Shown here: in pieces, positions 8,527-18,700 of the stretch
How positions within the stretch are numbered: position 1 is the first letter of the stretch
How the letters are laid out: every line of letters starts with the position of its first letter
From: Colivivens sp963645405
Lineage (GTDB): Bacteria > Bacteroidota > Bacteroidia > Bacteroidales > Bacteroidaceae
Reading direction: 5' to 3'
NCBI GenBank assembly: GCA_963645405.1
Contig: CAVISR010000018.1
Coordinates: 1 to 35,702 of the forward strand
DNA length: 35,702 nt
Notes under the pieces: generated by a model
What the model was told of the DNA's origin: nothing
Database searches by the model: none
The model's input: the letters and a program-made list of their open reading frames with translations, nothing else
Translations under genes and position numbers: made by a program

Positions 8527-9285
8527 ATGGAAGTAAACAAAGATAAAGTAGTAATCGAGCTCCAGAACGTGAAGCGCTATTTCCAGGTAGGATCAGAGAC
8601 AGTGAAAGCCCTGCGAGGCATTTCGTTCAAGATTTACGAGGGAGAGTTCGTTACTATCCAGGGAACATCCGGTTCGGGCAAGTCAACACTGCTCAACCAG
8701 CTGGGATGCCTCGACACACCGACCTCCGGTGAGTACTTCCTCGACGGAGTGGCAGTGCGCAAGATGTCGAAGAACCAGCGTGCCCACCTGCGCAACAAGA
8801 AAATCGGATTCATATTCCAGAACTACAACCTGCTGCCAAACACCACAGCAGTGGAGAACGTGGAACTGCCCCTCATCTACAACAAGAAGTACAATGCCAA
8901 GCAACGCCGCGAAGCAGCAGTCAAGGCACTGGAGGCAGTGGGACTGGGCGAACGCCTCTACCACAAGTCCAACCAGATGTCCGGAGGACAGATGCAGCGT
9001 GTAGCCATCGCCCGCGCCCTCGTCAACGACCCTGCAGTGCTTCTTGCCGACGAAGCGACCGGTAACCTCGACACCCGCACCTCGTTCGAGATGCTCGTGC
9101 TGTTCCAGGAACTCTACAAGCAAGGACACACCATCATCTTCGTCACCCACAACCCCGAGATAGCCGAATACTCATCACGCAACATCAACCTGCGCGACGG
9201 CAAGATTCGTGAGGACACAGTCAACACAAACATCAAATCAGCGGCAGAGACACTTGCCTCGCTGCCAAAACCCCAAGATGACTAA
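8527..9285 (+). CDS. ABC transporter ATP-binding protein (MacB/LolD type)
   Basis: The 252-aa ATPase subunit carries Walker A GTSGSGKST (about residues 48-56), the Q-loop region FIFQNYNLLPNTTAVENV, the signature MSGGQMQRVAIARAL, Walker B VLLADEAT and the switch histidine in VTHNPE. Family members energise MacB-like efflux or lipoprotein release. In this operon the ATPase is a separate polypeptide, unlike E. coli MacB, where it is fused to the permease. The gap to the permease gene is 2 nt. Confidence 0.95.
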   Translation: MEVNKDKVVIELQNVKRYFQVGSETVKALRGISFKIYEGEFVTIQGTSGSGKSTLLNQLGCLDTPTSGEYFLDGVAVRKMSKNQRAHLRNKKIGFIFQNYNLLPNTTAVENVELPLIYNKKYNAKQRREAAVKALEAVGLGERLYHKSNQMSGGQMQRVAIARALVNDPAVLLADEATGNLDTRTSFEMLVLFQELYKQGHTIIFVTHNPEIAEYSSRNINLRDGKIREDTVNTNIKSAAETLASLPKPQDD

Positions 9286-9287
9286 CT

Positions 9288-10508
9288 ATGAACGTACTGA
9301 ATTTAATAAAAGTGTCACTCATGGCAGTGGCAGCCAACAAGATGAGGTCGTTCCTCAGCATGCTCGGAATCATCATCGGAGTGGCAGCAGTCATAGCCAT
9401 GATGAGTATCGGACAAGGTTCGAAAGAAAGCATCCGCAAAGAACTCTCCACCATGGGAACCAACCTCCTGACCATACGTCCGGGAGCCGAACGTCGTGGA
9501 GGCGTGCGTCTTGACCCATCCGAAATGCAGACCCTCAAGATGGCAGACTACGAAGCCATCATGGCAGAGAAGAAATACGTGACCAACGTGTCGCCCGAAG
9601 TCACAGCCAGCGGACAGGTAGTCTACAGCAACAGCAACACACAGACCACCATCTACGGCGAAACCCCCGAATACCTCGACATCAAGCAATGGGAGATTGA
9701 GCAAGGCGACTGCTTCACCGAGGAAGACATCAAGAAGTCAGCCAAAGTGTGCGTAGTGGGAAAAACCATCGTCGACGAACTCTTCGAAGGCGAGTCCGAC
9801 GTCATCGGCAAGAACATCCGTTTCAAGTCAATCCCGATGAAGATAGTAGGCGTGCTCAAGTCCAAAGGCTACAACAACTGGGGAATGGACCAGGACAACG
9901 TCATCATCGCCCCCTACACCTGCGTGATGAAGCGAATAGCAGCCCAGACCTACTTCTCCTCTATCGTCTGCTCAGCCATAACCGAAGAGCTGTCCGACAA
10001 TGCCATCGAAGAGCTTACGCAGATACTGCAGCGCAACCATAAGATCAAGAGCGAAGAAGACAACGACTTCACCATCCGTTCACAGGCAGAGATGATGGAA
10101 ACCATGTCGAGCACCATGGACACCGTGACCCTCATACTCGGCATTGCAGCCGGATTCTCGCTCCTCATCGCCGGCATCGGCATCATGAACATCATGCTCG
10201 TGTCAGTCACCGAGCGCACCAAGGAAATCGGACTCCGAATGGCAGTGGGCGCAACCGGATTCGTCATCAGCGTGCAGTTCCTCATCGAGTCAATCATCAT
10301 CAGCGTCACCGGTGGCATCTTCGGAGTACTCCTTGGCGTGGGAGCGTCAGAATGGGTACTTCCGCTGTTCGGCATGCCAAGCAGCGTCCCCACCTGGTCA
10401 ATACTCCTCTCCTTCGGAGTGTGCGTAGTGATAGGAGTCCTCTTCGGATACATCCCGGCAAACAAAGCCGCCAACATGGACCCGATAGAAGCAATACGTC
10501 ACGAATAA
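9288..10508 (+). CDS. ABC transporter permease, MacB/FtsX family
   Basis: The 406-aa permease has one N-terminal membrane helix (about 20-42), a large periplasmic MacB_PCD-type domain (about 45-250) and three C-terminal helices of the FtsX domain. The conserved stretch ends in the typical NKAANMDPIEAIRHE tail. With the TolC-like channel, the lipoprotein adaptor and the ATPase it would make a tripartite MacAB-TolC-type pump. Possible substrates are antibiotics, peptides or lipids; nothing here decides. It is the last gene of the operon, followed by a strong terminator. Confidence 0.95.
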   Translation: MNVLNLIKVSLMAVAANKMRSFLSMLGIIIGVAAVIAMMSIGQGSKESIRKELSTMGTNLLTIRPGAERRGGVRLDPSEMQTLKMADYEAIMAEKKYVTNVSPEVTASGQVVYSNSNTQTTIYGETPEYLDIKQWEIEQGDCFTEEDIKKSAKVCVVGKTIVDELFEGESDVIGKNIRFKSIPMKIVGVLKSKGYNNWGMDQDNVIIAPYTCVMKRIAAQTYFSSIVCSAITEELSDNAIEELTQILQRNHKIKSEEDNDFTIRSQAEMMETMSSTMDTVTLILGIAAGFSLLIAGIGIMNIMLVSVTERTKEIGLRMAVGATGFVISVQFLIESIIISVTGGIFGVLLGVGASEWVLPLFGMPSSVPTWSILLSFGVCVVIGVLFGYIPANKAANMDPIEAIRHE

Positions 10509-10538
10509 CAAGGCTTCATTTGTTTAGTACATACGTCA

Positions 10539-10580
10539 GTCTGGCTGAAAAAAGGTTCAAACCCTCAGCCAGACTTTTTT
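10539..10580 (+). terminator. Rho-independent terminator of the efflux operon
   Basis: The stem GTCTGGCTGA (10539-10548) pairs with TCAGCCAGAC (10565-10574) and is followed by six T residues. It lies 30 nt after the permease stop codon. Confidence 0.9.
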
Positions 10581-10671
10581 GTATTTTGCAACACACAACC
10601 GATTAATCATTAGTACATTATACGCAAAAAGAGGAGATAAGCCGAAATGCATGGTACCCTTATTTTTTAAT

Positions 10672-10692
10672 TGTCAACTGTCAACTGTCAGG
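10672..10692. repeat. Heptamer repeat TGTCAAC
   Basis: Three 7-bp units, TGTCAAC, TGTCAAC and TGTCAGG, lie in the intergenic region between the efflux-operon terminator and the convergent acyl-CoA synthetase gene. Confidence 0.7.
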
Positions 10693-10826
10693 ATTCAGCC
10701 CTTCATTCTCCCATCTCCACACCTTTTTCTATTCAAAATCAGTCAATCCAATGCGACATTCTAACGATATTTCCAAAAACCATTTTTCAGCCTCAATTAC
10801 CCCTCCTTTTACCCCCATTTTTTTCT

Positions 10827-10902
10827 CCGCCTAGGAAGAATTATTTTTCTGACCAGTGAAAAAAATTTCTCTGACTAGGAAAATAATTTTCTCTGACTGG
10901 GC
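10827..10902 (-). repeat. 22-bp periodic repeat, family 1, locus 1
   Basis: The core CTGACYRG begins at 10849, 10871 and 10893, exactly 22 bp apart. A degenerate fourth copy (CCGCCTAGG) is in phase at 10827. Read on the minus strand, the units give CCAGTCAGAGAAAATTATTT, the same sequence seen at 21811-21877 and 31283-31340. The array lies in a 503-bp region without genes, between convergent genes. The rest of that region holds the operon terminator, a heptamer repeat and nothing else I recognise. Confidence 0.85.
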
Positions 10903-11011
10903 AATAAAACGGGGTGGTTTTACGGGTGTTGTGTTCCTCACTATAGCGCGTAAAATCAATACAATTTAACATTTCTCATTCATCGTGCTATTTCTGCCCG
11001 CAATTCCTCTC

Positions 11012-12715
11012 TCACACCTCCTCGTCGAGATAGAGGAAGCGTTTGATGCTTTTCTTTGGCGTTTTCTCAAATTCGTTTGGCATCACCTTCACACCCACTA
11101 TCTGTTCGTAGGCTGGCAGTTCCTTGTTCACCTGCATGCGGATGTTGTCAAGTTCCTTTGCAAGTGATTTCTCGTCGAGGTTGAGGCGTTTCACTTCGTC
11201 GGCATCAGGGAACACCAGTGCAAAGAGGCGGCTTTTCTTCTGGATTACCACGCTCTCGCTGACAAGCGGCATACTGCAGAACTTGTCCTCGAGTTCCTCG
11301 GGATAGATGTTCTGTCCGTTGGGCCCGAGCAGCATGTTCTTCGACCTGCCACGAATGCTGATAGTTCCGTCGCTTTCCATCACGCCGAGGTCACCGGTAT
11401 GATACCAGCCATCAATCAGTGTCTGGTCGGTTGCTTCCTGGTTCTTGTAGTAGCCAAGCATCACATTCTCGCCGCGCACCAGTATCTCGCCCACAACCTT
11501 TGCCGGGTCGTCGCTGTCAATCATTGCCTCCATACGGTCGATGGTTTTTCCGCAACTGCCTTTCTTGTAGTCGAACCAATGGTCGTAGGCAATGAGCGGA
11601 GCACATTCGGTGGTTCCGTAGCCCACAGTATAGCGGAAACCGATGGACTTGAGCACTTCTTCCACATCCTCCGACAATGCAGCTCCACCGATAATCACTT
11701 CGAAGAAACGTCCGCCGAACGCCTGCGTTATCTTCTTGCAAATCTTGTGACGGATGAAAGTCCCGAGTCCCGGTATTTTCATCATGAACCGCACGCTTGG
11801 CTCGTTGAGTTTTGGCATCACAGCCCTGCGAATGATTTTCTCGATGATGAGCGGCACTGAGATGATGATGGTTGGTTTTACCTCTGAGAAAGCCTTGAAG
11901 ATGATGGTAGGCGACAGTTTGGTAAGGAAATGGATATGCATGCCCAGACATATCTCGCTGAGGATTTCAAACGCAAGTCCGTACATGTGAGCCATTGGCA
12001 GTATGCTCACCGTAGTTCCCTCGCCTGCCAGTGCAATCTTGTCGCCCAGATTGTCGATGGCAAACTGCACGTTGCTCCAGAGGTTTTTCTGCGAAATCAT
12101 CACGCCCTTCGAGCGTCCGGTACTGCCCGACGTGTAGTTGATTACTGCCATCACATCGCCTGCACGCTTCACATAGTTGATGTCTGCAGCCTTCAGTCCG
12201 TCGGGATAAGCCGATGTAAAGGTCTTGTCAAGGCTGTCGAAAGCGCTAGCCAGCTTGTTCTGTATGGCTTCCAACACCGAGAAGTCGGCAAGATTGAGCA
12301 CACCGATGAAGTCGGGCACACTGACTCCTACCTTCGCCTCGTTAAGTTCCTTCCATATATTGTCGCTCACAAACAGCAGGCGCGACTCCGAATGGTTCAC
12401 TATGTTCTGAATCTGTTCAGTCTTGAACTCATGGAGAATCGGCACTGCCACTGCCCCATAGGTGATGGTGGCAAAGAAAGCCACAGCCCACCCGCTGCAG
12501 TTGCGTCCGCAGAGGGCAATCTTGTCGCCTTCCTTTATTCCGATTTCCCTAAACACAAGATGCAGCCGCTCCATCTGCTCCGCCATCTGCGCGTAAGTAA
12601 GCTTGGAACTGCCATAATCAGACAATGCGGGATGCATCCAATTGGCTTTTACCGATTTCTCGAGAAGCAGGTTAAAACACTTCTCTTCTTCCTTGTATTC
12701 CTTCATGAAGTCCAC
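11012..12715 (-). CDS. AMP-dependent acyl-CoA synthetase/ligase (long-chain type)
   Basis: The 567-aa product belongs to the ANL adenylate-forming superfamily, which activates a carboxylic acid with ATP and loads it onto CoA. The phosphate-binding motif YTSGSTGRSKGVMIS lies near residues 192-206. The A5 motif VGYGTTECAP and the A7/A8 motif GWYHTGDLG to RGRSKNMLLGPNGQNIYPEE are intact. The A10-type lysine sits in the C-terminal TPKKSIKRFLYL. The resemblance is to FadD-like fatty acid ligases. The exact acyl substrate is unknown. An in-frame ATG three codons downstream is an alternative start. It is divergent from the CotH gene. Confidence 0.9.
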   Translation of the reverse strand: MDFMKEYKEEEKCFNLLLEKSVKANWMHPALSDYGSSKLTYAQMAEQMERLHLVFREIGIKEGDKIALCGRNCSGWAVAFFATITYGAVAVPILHEFKTEQIQNIVNHSESRLLFVSDNIWKELNEAKVGVSVPDFIGVLNLADFSVLEAIQNKLASAFDSLDKTFTSAYPDGLKAADINYVKRAGDVMAVINYTSGSTGRSKGVMISQKNLWSNVQFAIDNLGDKIALAGEGTTVSILPMAHMYGLAFEILSEICLGMHIHFLTKLSPTIIFKAFSEVKPTIIISVPLIIEKIIRRAVMPKLNEPSVRFMMKIPGLGTFIRHKICKKITQAFGGRFFEVIIGGAALSEDVEEVLKSIGFRYTVGYGTTECAPLIAYDHWFDYKKGSCGKTIDRMEAMIDSDDPAKVVGEILVRGENVMLGYYKNQEATDQTLIDGWYHTGDLGVMESDGTISIRGRSKNMLLGPNGQNIYPEELEDKFCSMPLVSESVVIQKKSRLFALVFPDADEVKRLNLDEKSLAKELDNIRMQVNKELPAYEQIVGVKVMPNEFEKTPKKSIKRFLYLDEEV

Positions 12716-12735
12716 TCAACTTTTGCTTTGTTGTG

Positions 12736-12769
12736 CAAATATAGCAATAATAAATCATTTGTTAACAAA
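12736..12769 (-). promoter_or_regulatory. Promoter of the acyl-CoA synthetase gene
   Basis: Read on the minus strand, TATATTTG (12743-12736) is a perfect -7 box. A TTTG at 12769-12766 lies 22 bp upstream, slightly more than the usual spacing. The start codon is only about 20 bp downstream. Confidence 0.55.
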
Positions 12770-12784
12770 AAGGAAGGCTGAAAA

Positions 12785-12815
12785 TTGCGACTTTCCGTCT
12801 TTTTTTTTAATTTTG
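12785..12815 (+). promoter_or_regulatory. Promoter of the CotH-family gene
   Basis: TAATTTTG (12808-12815) is a perfect -7 box, with TTGC at 12785-12788 as -33 element and a 19-bp spacer. Confidence 0.6.
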
Positions 12816-12914
12816 TCCCCGATTATACTCAAGACAACGATTTTTCGTGCGTCCATCCACTCCTTCAATGGATAGAAGCGAAGCGCAATCAAGTTCTTCT
12901 GCAAACACAAAACT

Positions 12915-15506
12915 ATGGGACTTCTCAGCAAGATATTTGCCACATTCATGTTACTCTCGTCCACGGCAATGCTGGCGGACGACAGGTGCTTCTGCGTGTA
13001 CCACACCGACGGCACCTCCACCGTCATTCCCAGTGAATACATCGACTCAGTCGGCTTCACGTCAGCTGTCATCACGGTCAGCCTCACCAATGGCGAAAGC
13101 TTCACGTTCACATCCGAGGAAACAGACTCTGCCAAATACCTCGATGCGCTGCCCGACGCTCCGCAGTTCTCTTCCTTCGGCTTCAAGAAGAAACTGAACG
13201 ACCAACTGACCGAGAGCCACACCAAGAAAAGTCCGTCAACCCTCATGGAGTTCGAGGTGGAAGGCATTGGCAAATATCTCACGCCCACATTCACCCTGTC
13301 CGACAACCGGGCAAAAGCCTTCGTCGACGGCAAGCAGCAAATATCCAAGTGCAGCCGACTGCGCTTTGCCGAGGACGTCAACTACACCGTAGAGAACAAC
13401 CGCACCATGATTCTCGCCTACGACTCACTCTCCCGGAAATTCACTCTCCAGCCCTACTCCACCGACTACACGGTGCGAGTCAACTGGCTGACCGACAAGG
13501 CAGACAACGTGCCCGTCGTCCGCATCGATGTGAACGGCGGAGCAAGCATCACCAGCAAAGACTACTTCCTGCAGGCACGCATCCAAATCGACGGAGGCGG
13601 AGTGTTCCCAAGCCTGGACGACTCAGTCTCCATCAAGGGACGCGGCAACAGCAGCTGGAACCACTCGAAGAAACCCTACCGGCTGAAGTTCAGCCACAAA
13701 GTGAGTCCGCTCGGACTGACGAAAGGCAAGAACTGGGTGTTGCTTGCCAATGCGCAGAAAGGCTCGATGATGGCAAACGCCATAGGCATGAAAGTGGCAC
13801 AGCTCGTGGGCACACCCGGAGCCAACCACATACTGCCAGTGGAACTCTACATCAACGGCAAATACATGGGCAGCTACAATCTGACAGAGAAAGTGGGACT
13901 CTCAGCCAACTCCATCGACATCGACGACACACAGGGACTTCTCCTCGAACTCGACGAGTACTACGACGAGACTTACCGTTTCAAGTCAAGCAGCTACAAC
14001 CTGCCAGTCAATCTCCACGAGCCCGACCTCACCGACGAATCACTTGCCGACTATGCCGATGAATACTTCAGCAGCATCAAGTCCGACTTCAATGCCTATG
14101 CCACAGCCGTATCCACAAAACAGTACACCGACTACATCGATGTCGATGCCTTCTGCCGCTACATCCTTGTCAACAATATGATTCTAAACTTCGAAATCAA
14201 CCATCCGAAGAGCACCTATTTATATAAGGACCACCGCAACTACGAAGAATCAAAATATGTGTTCGGACCAGTGTGGGACCTCGACTGGGCATTCGGCTAC
14301 GAGAATTCCACCAACTACTTCAAGAGTTCGTCTTCCAACAACCTGTTCGACAAAAACTGGACAGCCAAACCATTCTTCCGCATCCAGTTGCTCAGTTCCA
14401 CCCCACTGCTGAGATACTACAACAAGTTGTGCGACGAATTCGTGGACAACCATCTCGACGAACTGCTCGACTATGTGCACGACTATTACGACTATGCCAA
14501 GCCTTCGCTCGTCCACAACAACGAAGTGTGGGGCGACGGAGCCAACTACGAAAGTTCGCTGGACAATGCCACAAACTGGCTCAAGAAACGCGCATCCTAC
14601 ATCACCGGACAATATGCCATCTATTCCTACGCCTCCCTCCAGCAAGACCTCAAGGGCAACGTGAACGGCGACGAAGTGCTCAGCGTGGGCGACATCGTGA
14701 TGCTCACCGACTACATCAACGGCAACGAGAAAGCAGAATTCCTTTTCCATGAAGCCGACACAGATTCCGACGGCATCGTCAGCGACCTCGACCGCCGCAC
14801 CGTGGCAAAGCAAGTGGCAAACCACCAGTGGACCACTTATCCCGAATGGCGCACACCCTTCTCCGATGCCAGCATCAGCATCGAACCGTTCAACATCATT
14901 GTCGACAACGGAACAATGGAAGTGCCCGTTCTGCTGCAAGCCCAGGACTCCTACACCGCCCTCCAGTTCGACCTCGCCCTGCCCCAGGGAATAACCCTCG
15001 AAAGTGTGGAGACCGACGACAGCCACCATGCAGAGATATCATCCGAAAACGATGAAACAGTAGACGCCTCATCCGGCACACCATCCACAAGTTCATCGCA
15101 AGGCAACACACGTCGCATCATCGTCTATTCAGACACCAATTCCCCGATGTCCACCACTGTAGCGACCCTCGTTCTCAGTTCCACCGGAGTCGACCAAGAC
15201 CACAACGACCAACTGAGCCTCACCCGCATACGCCTTGCCGACATGTCGGGCGACGAAGAGCGCGTGCCATCAGTGAAAGCCGACTGCTCATTAACCACCG
15301 GCATCAACTCTCTGATTGCTGACGCCGGCTATACCCTCTCAGGCGGCAACCAACTCACCATCACAGCCACCACTCCATCGGAAATCAACATCTACACCGC
15401 CGGTGGCATACTCCTCCGCACCGTCGAAGTACCACAAGGCACAACCACCGTCAGTCTGCCCCAAGGCATCTACATCATCAACCACCAGAAAATCCTCATC
15501 CGTTGA
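12915..15506 (+). CDS. Secreted CotH-kinase-family protein with dockerin-like domain
   Basis: The 863-aa product has a signal peptide (about residues 1-21). A CotH domain covers about 205-560, with the hallmark GRGNSSW at 242-248, KKPYRLKF just after, and the conserved WDLDWAFG at 454-461. CotH proteins are atypical kinases in Bacillus spores, but bacterial secreted homologues are mostly uncharacterised. A dockerin-like pair of Ca2+-binding repeats follows at 581-636 (GNVNGDEVLSVGDIVMLTDY and DTDSDGIVSDLDRRTV). A beta-rich region (about 650-770) resembles cohesin-type modules. The C-terminus, with IYTAGGILLRTVEV and GIYII, resembles a type IX secretion sorting domain. Export to the cell surface is inferred. 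Confidence 0.85.
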   Translation: MGLLSKIFATFMLLSSTAMLADDRCFCVYHTDGTSTVIPSEYIDSVGFTSAVITVSLTNGESFTFTSEETDSAKYLDALPDAPQFSSFGFKKKLNDQLTESHTKKSPSTLMEFEVEGIGKYLTPTFTLSDNRAKAFVDGKQQISKCSRLRFAEDVNYTVENNRTMILAYDSLSRKFTLQPYSTDYTVRVNWLTDKADNVPVVRIDVNGGASITSKDYFLQARIQIDGGGVFPSLDDSVSIKGRGNSSWNHSKKPYRLKFSHKVSPLGLTKGKNWVLLANAQKGSMMANAIGMKVAQLVGTPGANHILPVELYINGKYMGSYNLTEKVGLSANSIDIDDTQGLLLELDEYYDETYRFKSSSYNLPVNLHEPDLTDESLADYADEYFSSIKSDFNAYATAVSTKQYTDYIDVDAFCRYILVNNMILNFEINHPKSTYLYKDHRNYEESKYVFGPVWDLDWAFGYENSTNYFKSSSSNNLFDKNWTAKPFFRIQLLSSTPLLRYYNKLCDEFVDNHLDELLDYVHDYYDYAKPSLVHNNEVWGDGANYESSLDNATNWLKKRASYITGQYAIYSYASLQQDLKGNVNGDEVLSVGDIVMLTDYINGNEKAEFLFHEADTDSDGIVSDLDRRTVAKQVANHQWTTYPEWRTPFSDASISIEPFNIIVDNGTMEVPVLLQAQDSYTALQFDLALPQGITLESVETDDSHHAEISSENDETVDASSGTPSTSSSQGNTRRIIVYSDTNSPMSTTVATLVLSSTGVDQDHNDQLSLTRIRLADMSGDEERVPSVKADCSLTTGINSLIADAGYTLSGGNQLTITATTPSEINIYTAGGILLRTVEVPQGTTTVSLPQGIYIINHQKILIR

Positions 15507-15571
15507 TGAACAAACCAAGTGCCAATGCAATTATCGTGCAAATGGGAGGGACAAGCAAAAGTGTTTTGGTT

Positions 15572-15750
15572 TTTTGGTTTTAGGTTAACCATCTGAATGG
15601 TAGGAATCAGCGCTCTCCGAGCGCTAGACAATGACGCTCGAGCCTTGGCTCGCTATTGTTTTACGACGCACAAACCCGCGCTCGCTTTAACGCCCTCGGA
15701 GAGGGCTAGCTCCTATTTCCTGCTCCCATCCAGCCCACTCCATCCGGATG
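15572..15750 (-). repeat. Structured dispersed repeat, copy B
   Basis: The minus strand of 15572-15716 is related to copy A at 391-575. It holds GGAGCTAGC, CTCTCCGAG and GCGTTAAAGCGAGCGCGGG. Its hairpins are GCCCTC/GAGGGC, CGAGCC/GGCTCG and AGCGCTC/GAGCGCT, all changed from copy A but still paired. The GATGGTTAAC end lies next to the CotH 3' end. A further palindrome, CCATCCGGATGG (15741-15752), marks the other side. The element fills the 270-bp gap between the convergent CotH and helicase genes; no gene is visible there. Confidence 0.75.
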
Positions 15751-15776
15751 GCAAGTCATTTATTTTGGAAAAGCAT

Positions 15777-18700
15777 TTAGTCCAGGCTTCCCTCGGCTGC
15801 ATAGTCGATGAGGCGGCGATAGATTGGATTGCGGGAAAGAAGCTGTTTATTGCCAAGGACGAACAGCTGGCGGCGGGCACGGGTCACTGCCACATTCAGT
15901 TTGCGGTCGACTGGTTCGCCGTTCTGCTCTACTATATTCGAAAGTATATCGAGCTCGTATTCGGACGAGATGGTGGTGCCGTAGACAATGATGTCGCGCT
16001 GGCTTCCCTGATAACGCTCCACGGTGTCAATCATCACATCACAGGCCTCGGGTATGCCAGCTTCGTAGAGGGCTTGGCGCACCATCGTTATCTGACGGCG
16101 GAAGGGAACGATGATACCTACCTGACGCGGAAGGTCAAGGGTCAGATTGTTCTCGGTTGCCAAATGCCTCAACTGTGTCACTATCGCTGCAATCTGCACT
16201 GCTTCGGCATAGTTCATCTTTGTACAGCGTTTATTGACTGGCGGCAAGGGAATATCGATAAAGCCACAACGGGTGGTTGCCACGAAACGCTCGTCTTCGG
16301 TAAACACGCGATAAGGCAGTTCGCCTTGCTGGTGTGGCAAACCTACTGGCTGCAACACTCCATCATAGAAGGCATCGCTTGCAAAGTCGGCTATGCCGGG
16401 ATGCATGCGGCCCTGGGATGAAAGCAATGAAAAGGAAAGTGATCGGTTCGGATTGCCGGACACATGATTGTATAGCCTTTCAAAAAGGGAATTGCGGCAA
16501 TTGGTCAAGCCTATCTCCTGCAGTCGGACAGACTCCACTTTCGAACTTCCTTCACCCTGCACCACTACCGCAGGCAACTGTTTGTGGTCGCCAATCATGA
16601 TGAACTTGCTGATGGACGGCACTCCATCATATTCATCGCAGAGCAAGCTCAAGAGCTGGGGCTCAAGCAGTTGGGATGCCTCATCGAATATCGCAGCATC
16701 AAAGTGCTTTATCCGCAAAATGGCTGACGAGGAGACGAGGGAACTGACTGTGCCCACGACTATCGGTGTGTCGGCAATCAACTTACGGACGGATTCTCTG
16801 CGTACATCGTCGCCCACCATGTTCTCGATGAGATGGGAACGTGAAGCGGGACTGCAGGAGAGTTCGCGCCCGATGCGCAGATAGTTGCAATCGCCCAATG
16901 TCTCGCAGATTTCGTCGACTGCCCTGTTGGTGTAGGCAAGGAGAAGCAAGGTTTGTCCTTCAAGCCTGAATTCCTCGACCATCGACTTGAGTGCAATCGA
17001 TGTCTTGCCTGTGCCCGGAGGTCCGAGCAGAAGGAAATAGTCCTCTGCCTGCTTTGCACGGAGCACAATATCGTCGATTTGGGAATTGATGTACTTTCCC
17101 TTGAGTTTCACGGAAGTATTGACCACTGCATCACGGCGGCACAGGAGCAAATCGCGCCGGCTCTGCGATGCGGTGAGGAAGGAATAGAGTCCACGGTATA
17201 GCGGACGAGTGGACGAGTCCATATACTCGTGCTCGACAGCATAGAGACTCTTGGTGGAAAACAGCTTGGAATTGGACTGCGGATGATTCAGCCTCAACGT
17301 GATTGAATCTTCGTCGAATGCCTGCACGCCACAACGTATTACCTGTCGCGTTATGGCTGTGTCGGAGTTGCTGTTTCTCTGATAAAGAATGACTGAATCA
17401 CCAATGCGGAAATTGGGAGATGCTGCTTCGGGGTCATTGGGTTTGAGCAGGACTACGGACGAGATGACATTGTCGTTTCCTTCATCTGCGGCTATTTCGT
17501 CTACAGCTGTTTCATCTACAACTGTTTCATCTGCAGCTTTAGAGATGCGTCCGTCGGAATCGCACTTCAACGACAGCCCTATCATGATGTCGCCGTTCTG
17601 CTGTTTGGTGTCGAGGTCGGCATTCCACAGGTTCGACATTCCGCGAGCAGAACCAACACTTCCGTCGCCTACTCTTGCGAGATATTGTTCACGCGAAACG
17701 AACGTGAAGAATGTGTAGAAATAGTCGAGCGACAGAGGGTCGGCTGTATGCAAGGGCAACAACAGCGTTTCAAGGTCGGGACGTTCATAGTCAGTCCACA
17801 ACTTCCCTGTCACCTGGTTTACATTCAGGCTGTCGGGTGTGAGTCTGTCGAGATAATCGTGCAGATGTCCGTCCTTTATTCCCCGTTCAAGCATGACTAT
17901 CCCGTTGCGTATGTCCATCATCCGGTAGACCATCTCGCGTGCCGACCGCTGTTCGAGCAGCATTGGATATTTGGAATAGAACACATAGCCGCACACTTTC
18001 TGTCGGGAAATCCCAAGATTGTAATAGAGTATTTCCTTGTAGAGAATCATCTGCATCAAGTGTTCGACCTTGGCGGTCTGACGGAACTTGTCCCATTGTC
18101 CGGACTTCATCTCTATCAGGTTCTTGTAGTCGCACTGTAGGAAGTCGAATCGTCCCTGAATGCCCAGTGTCTCGCAGAAGAACGACGGCTCGAGCATCAC
18201 GTTGCCCTCGACACCGACAAAGTTCGGGTCGGAATAGAGCTGGCTGACTGTGTTCTTTATGTTGGTGAACTGCCGTTCGCATTCCTTGAAGAAAGCGGAG
18301 TCAATGCCGTCGCAGACCGTGATGTCAATCAAGCTCGACTTGAATGCCTTGCGCACGGACTGCACATACGACACTTCGGGATTGTTGATGCAATCGTCGA
18401 GGAATTGTCCGGTGATGTTTCCAAGAACGATGTATTTGGTAGTTTCGCCCGGTTCGAATTTCTTCAGCAGATAATTGAGGGGCGACTCGCCATAGTCCTT
18501 TATGCAACCGCAGATGGAAGTGACATCGACCAGATAGTCGGGCTCAATCACAATCATCTCGGGGCTTACTGTCCCTGCCTTCTCGTCGACCACTGCCGAC
18601 ACTGCATTGAACTGCATGCCTTCAGTCAGCATGGAGGCAGCTTTCTGTGTGTGGTCGTTTTGGATAAAGTCAACCTTCCAGGGTTTCGTCCTGGGATAGA

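Noticed and set aside
14250..15029. 259-codon minus-strand open frame inside the CotH gene
   Set aside because: It is antisense to the conserved CotH and dockerin coding sequence. The Val/Gly-rich translation is a codon-bias shadow.
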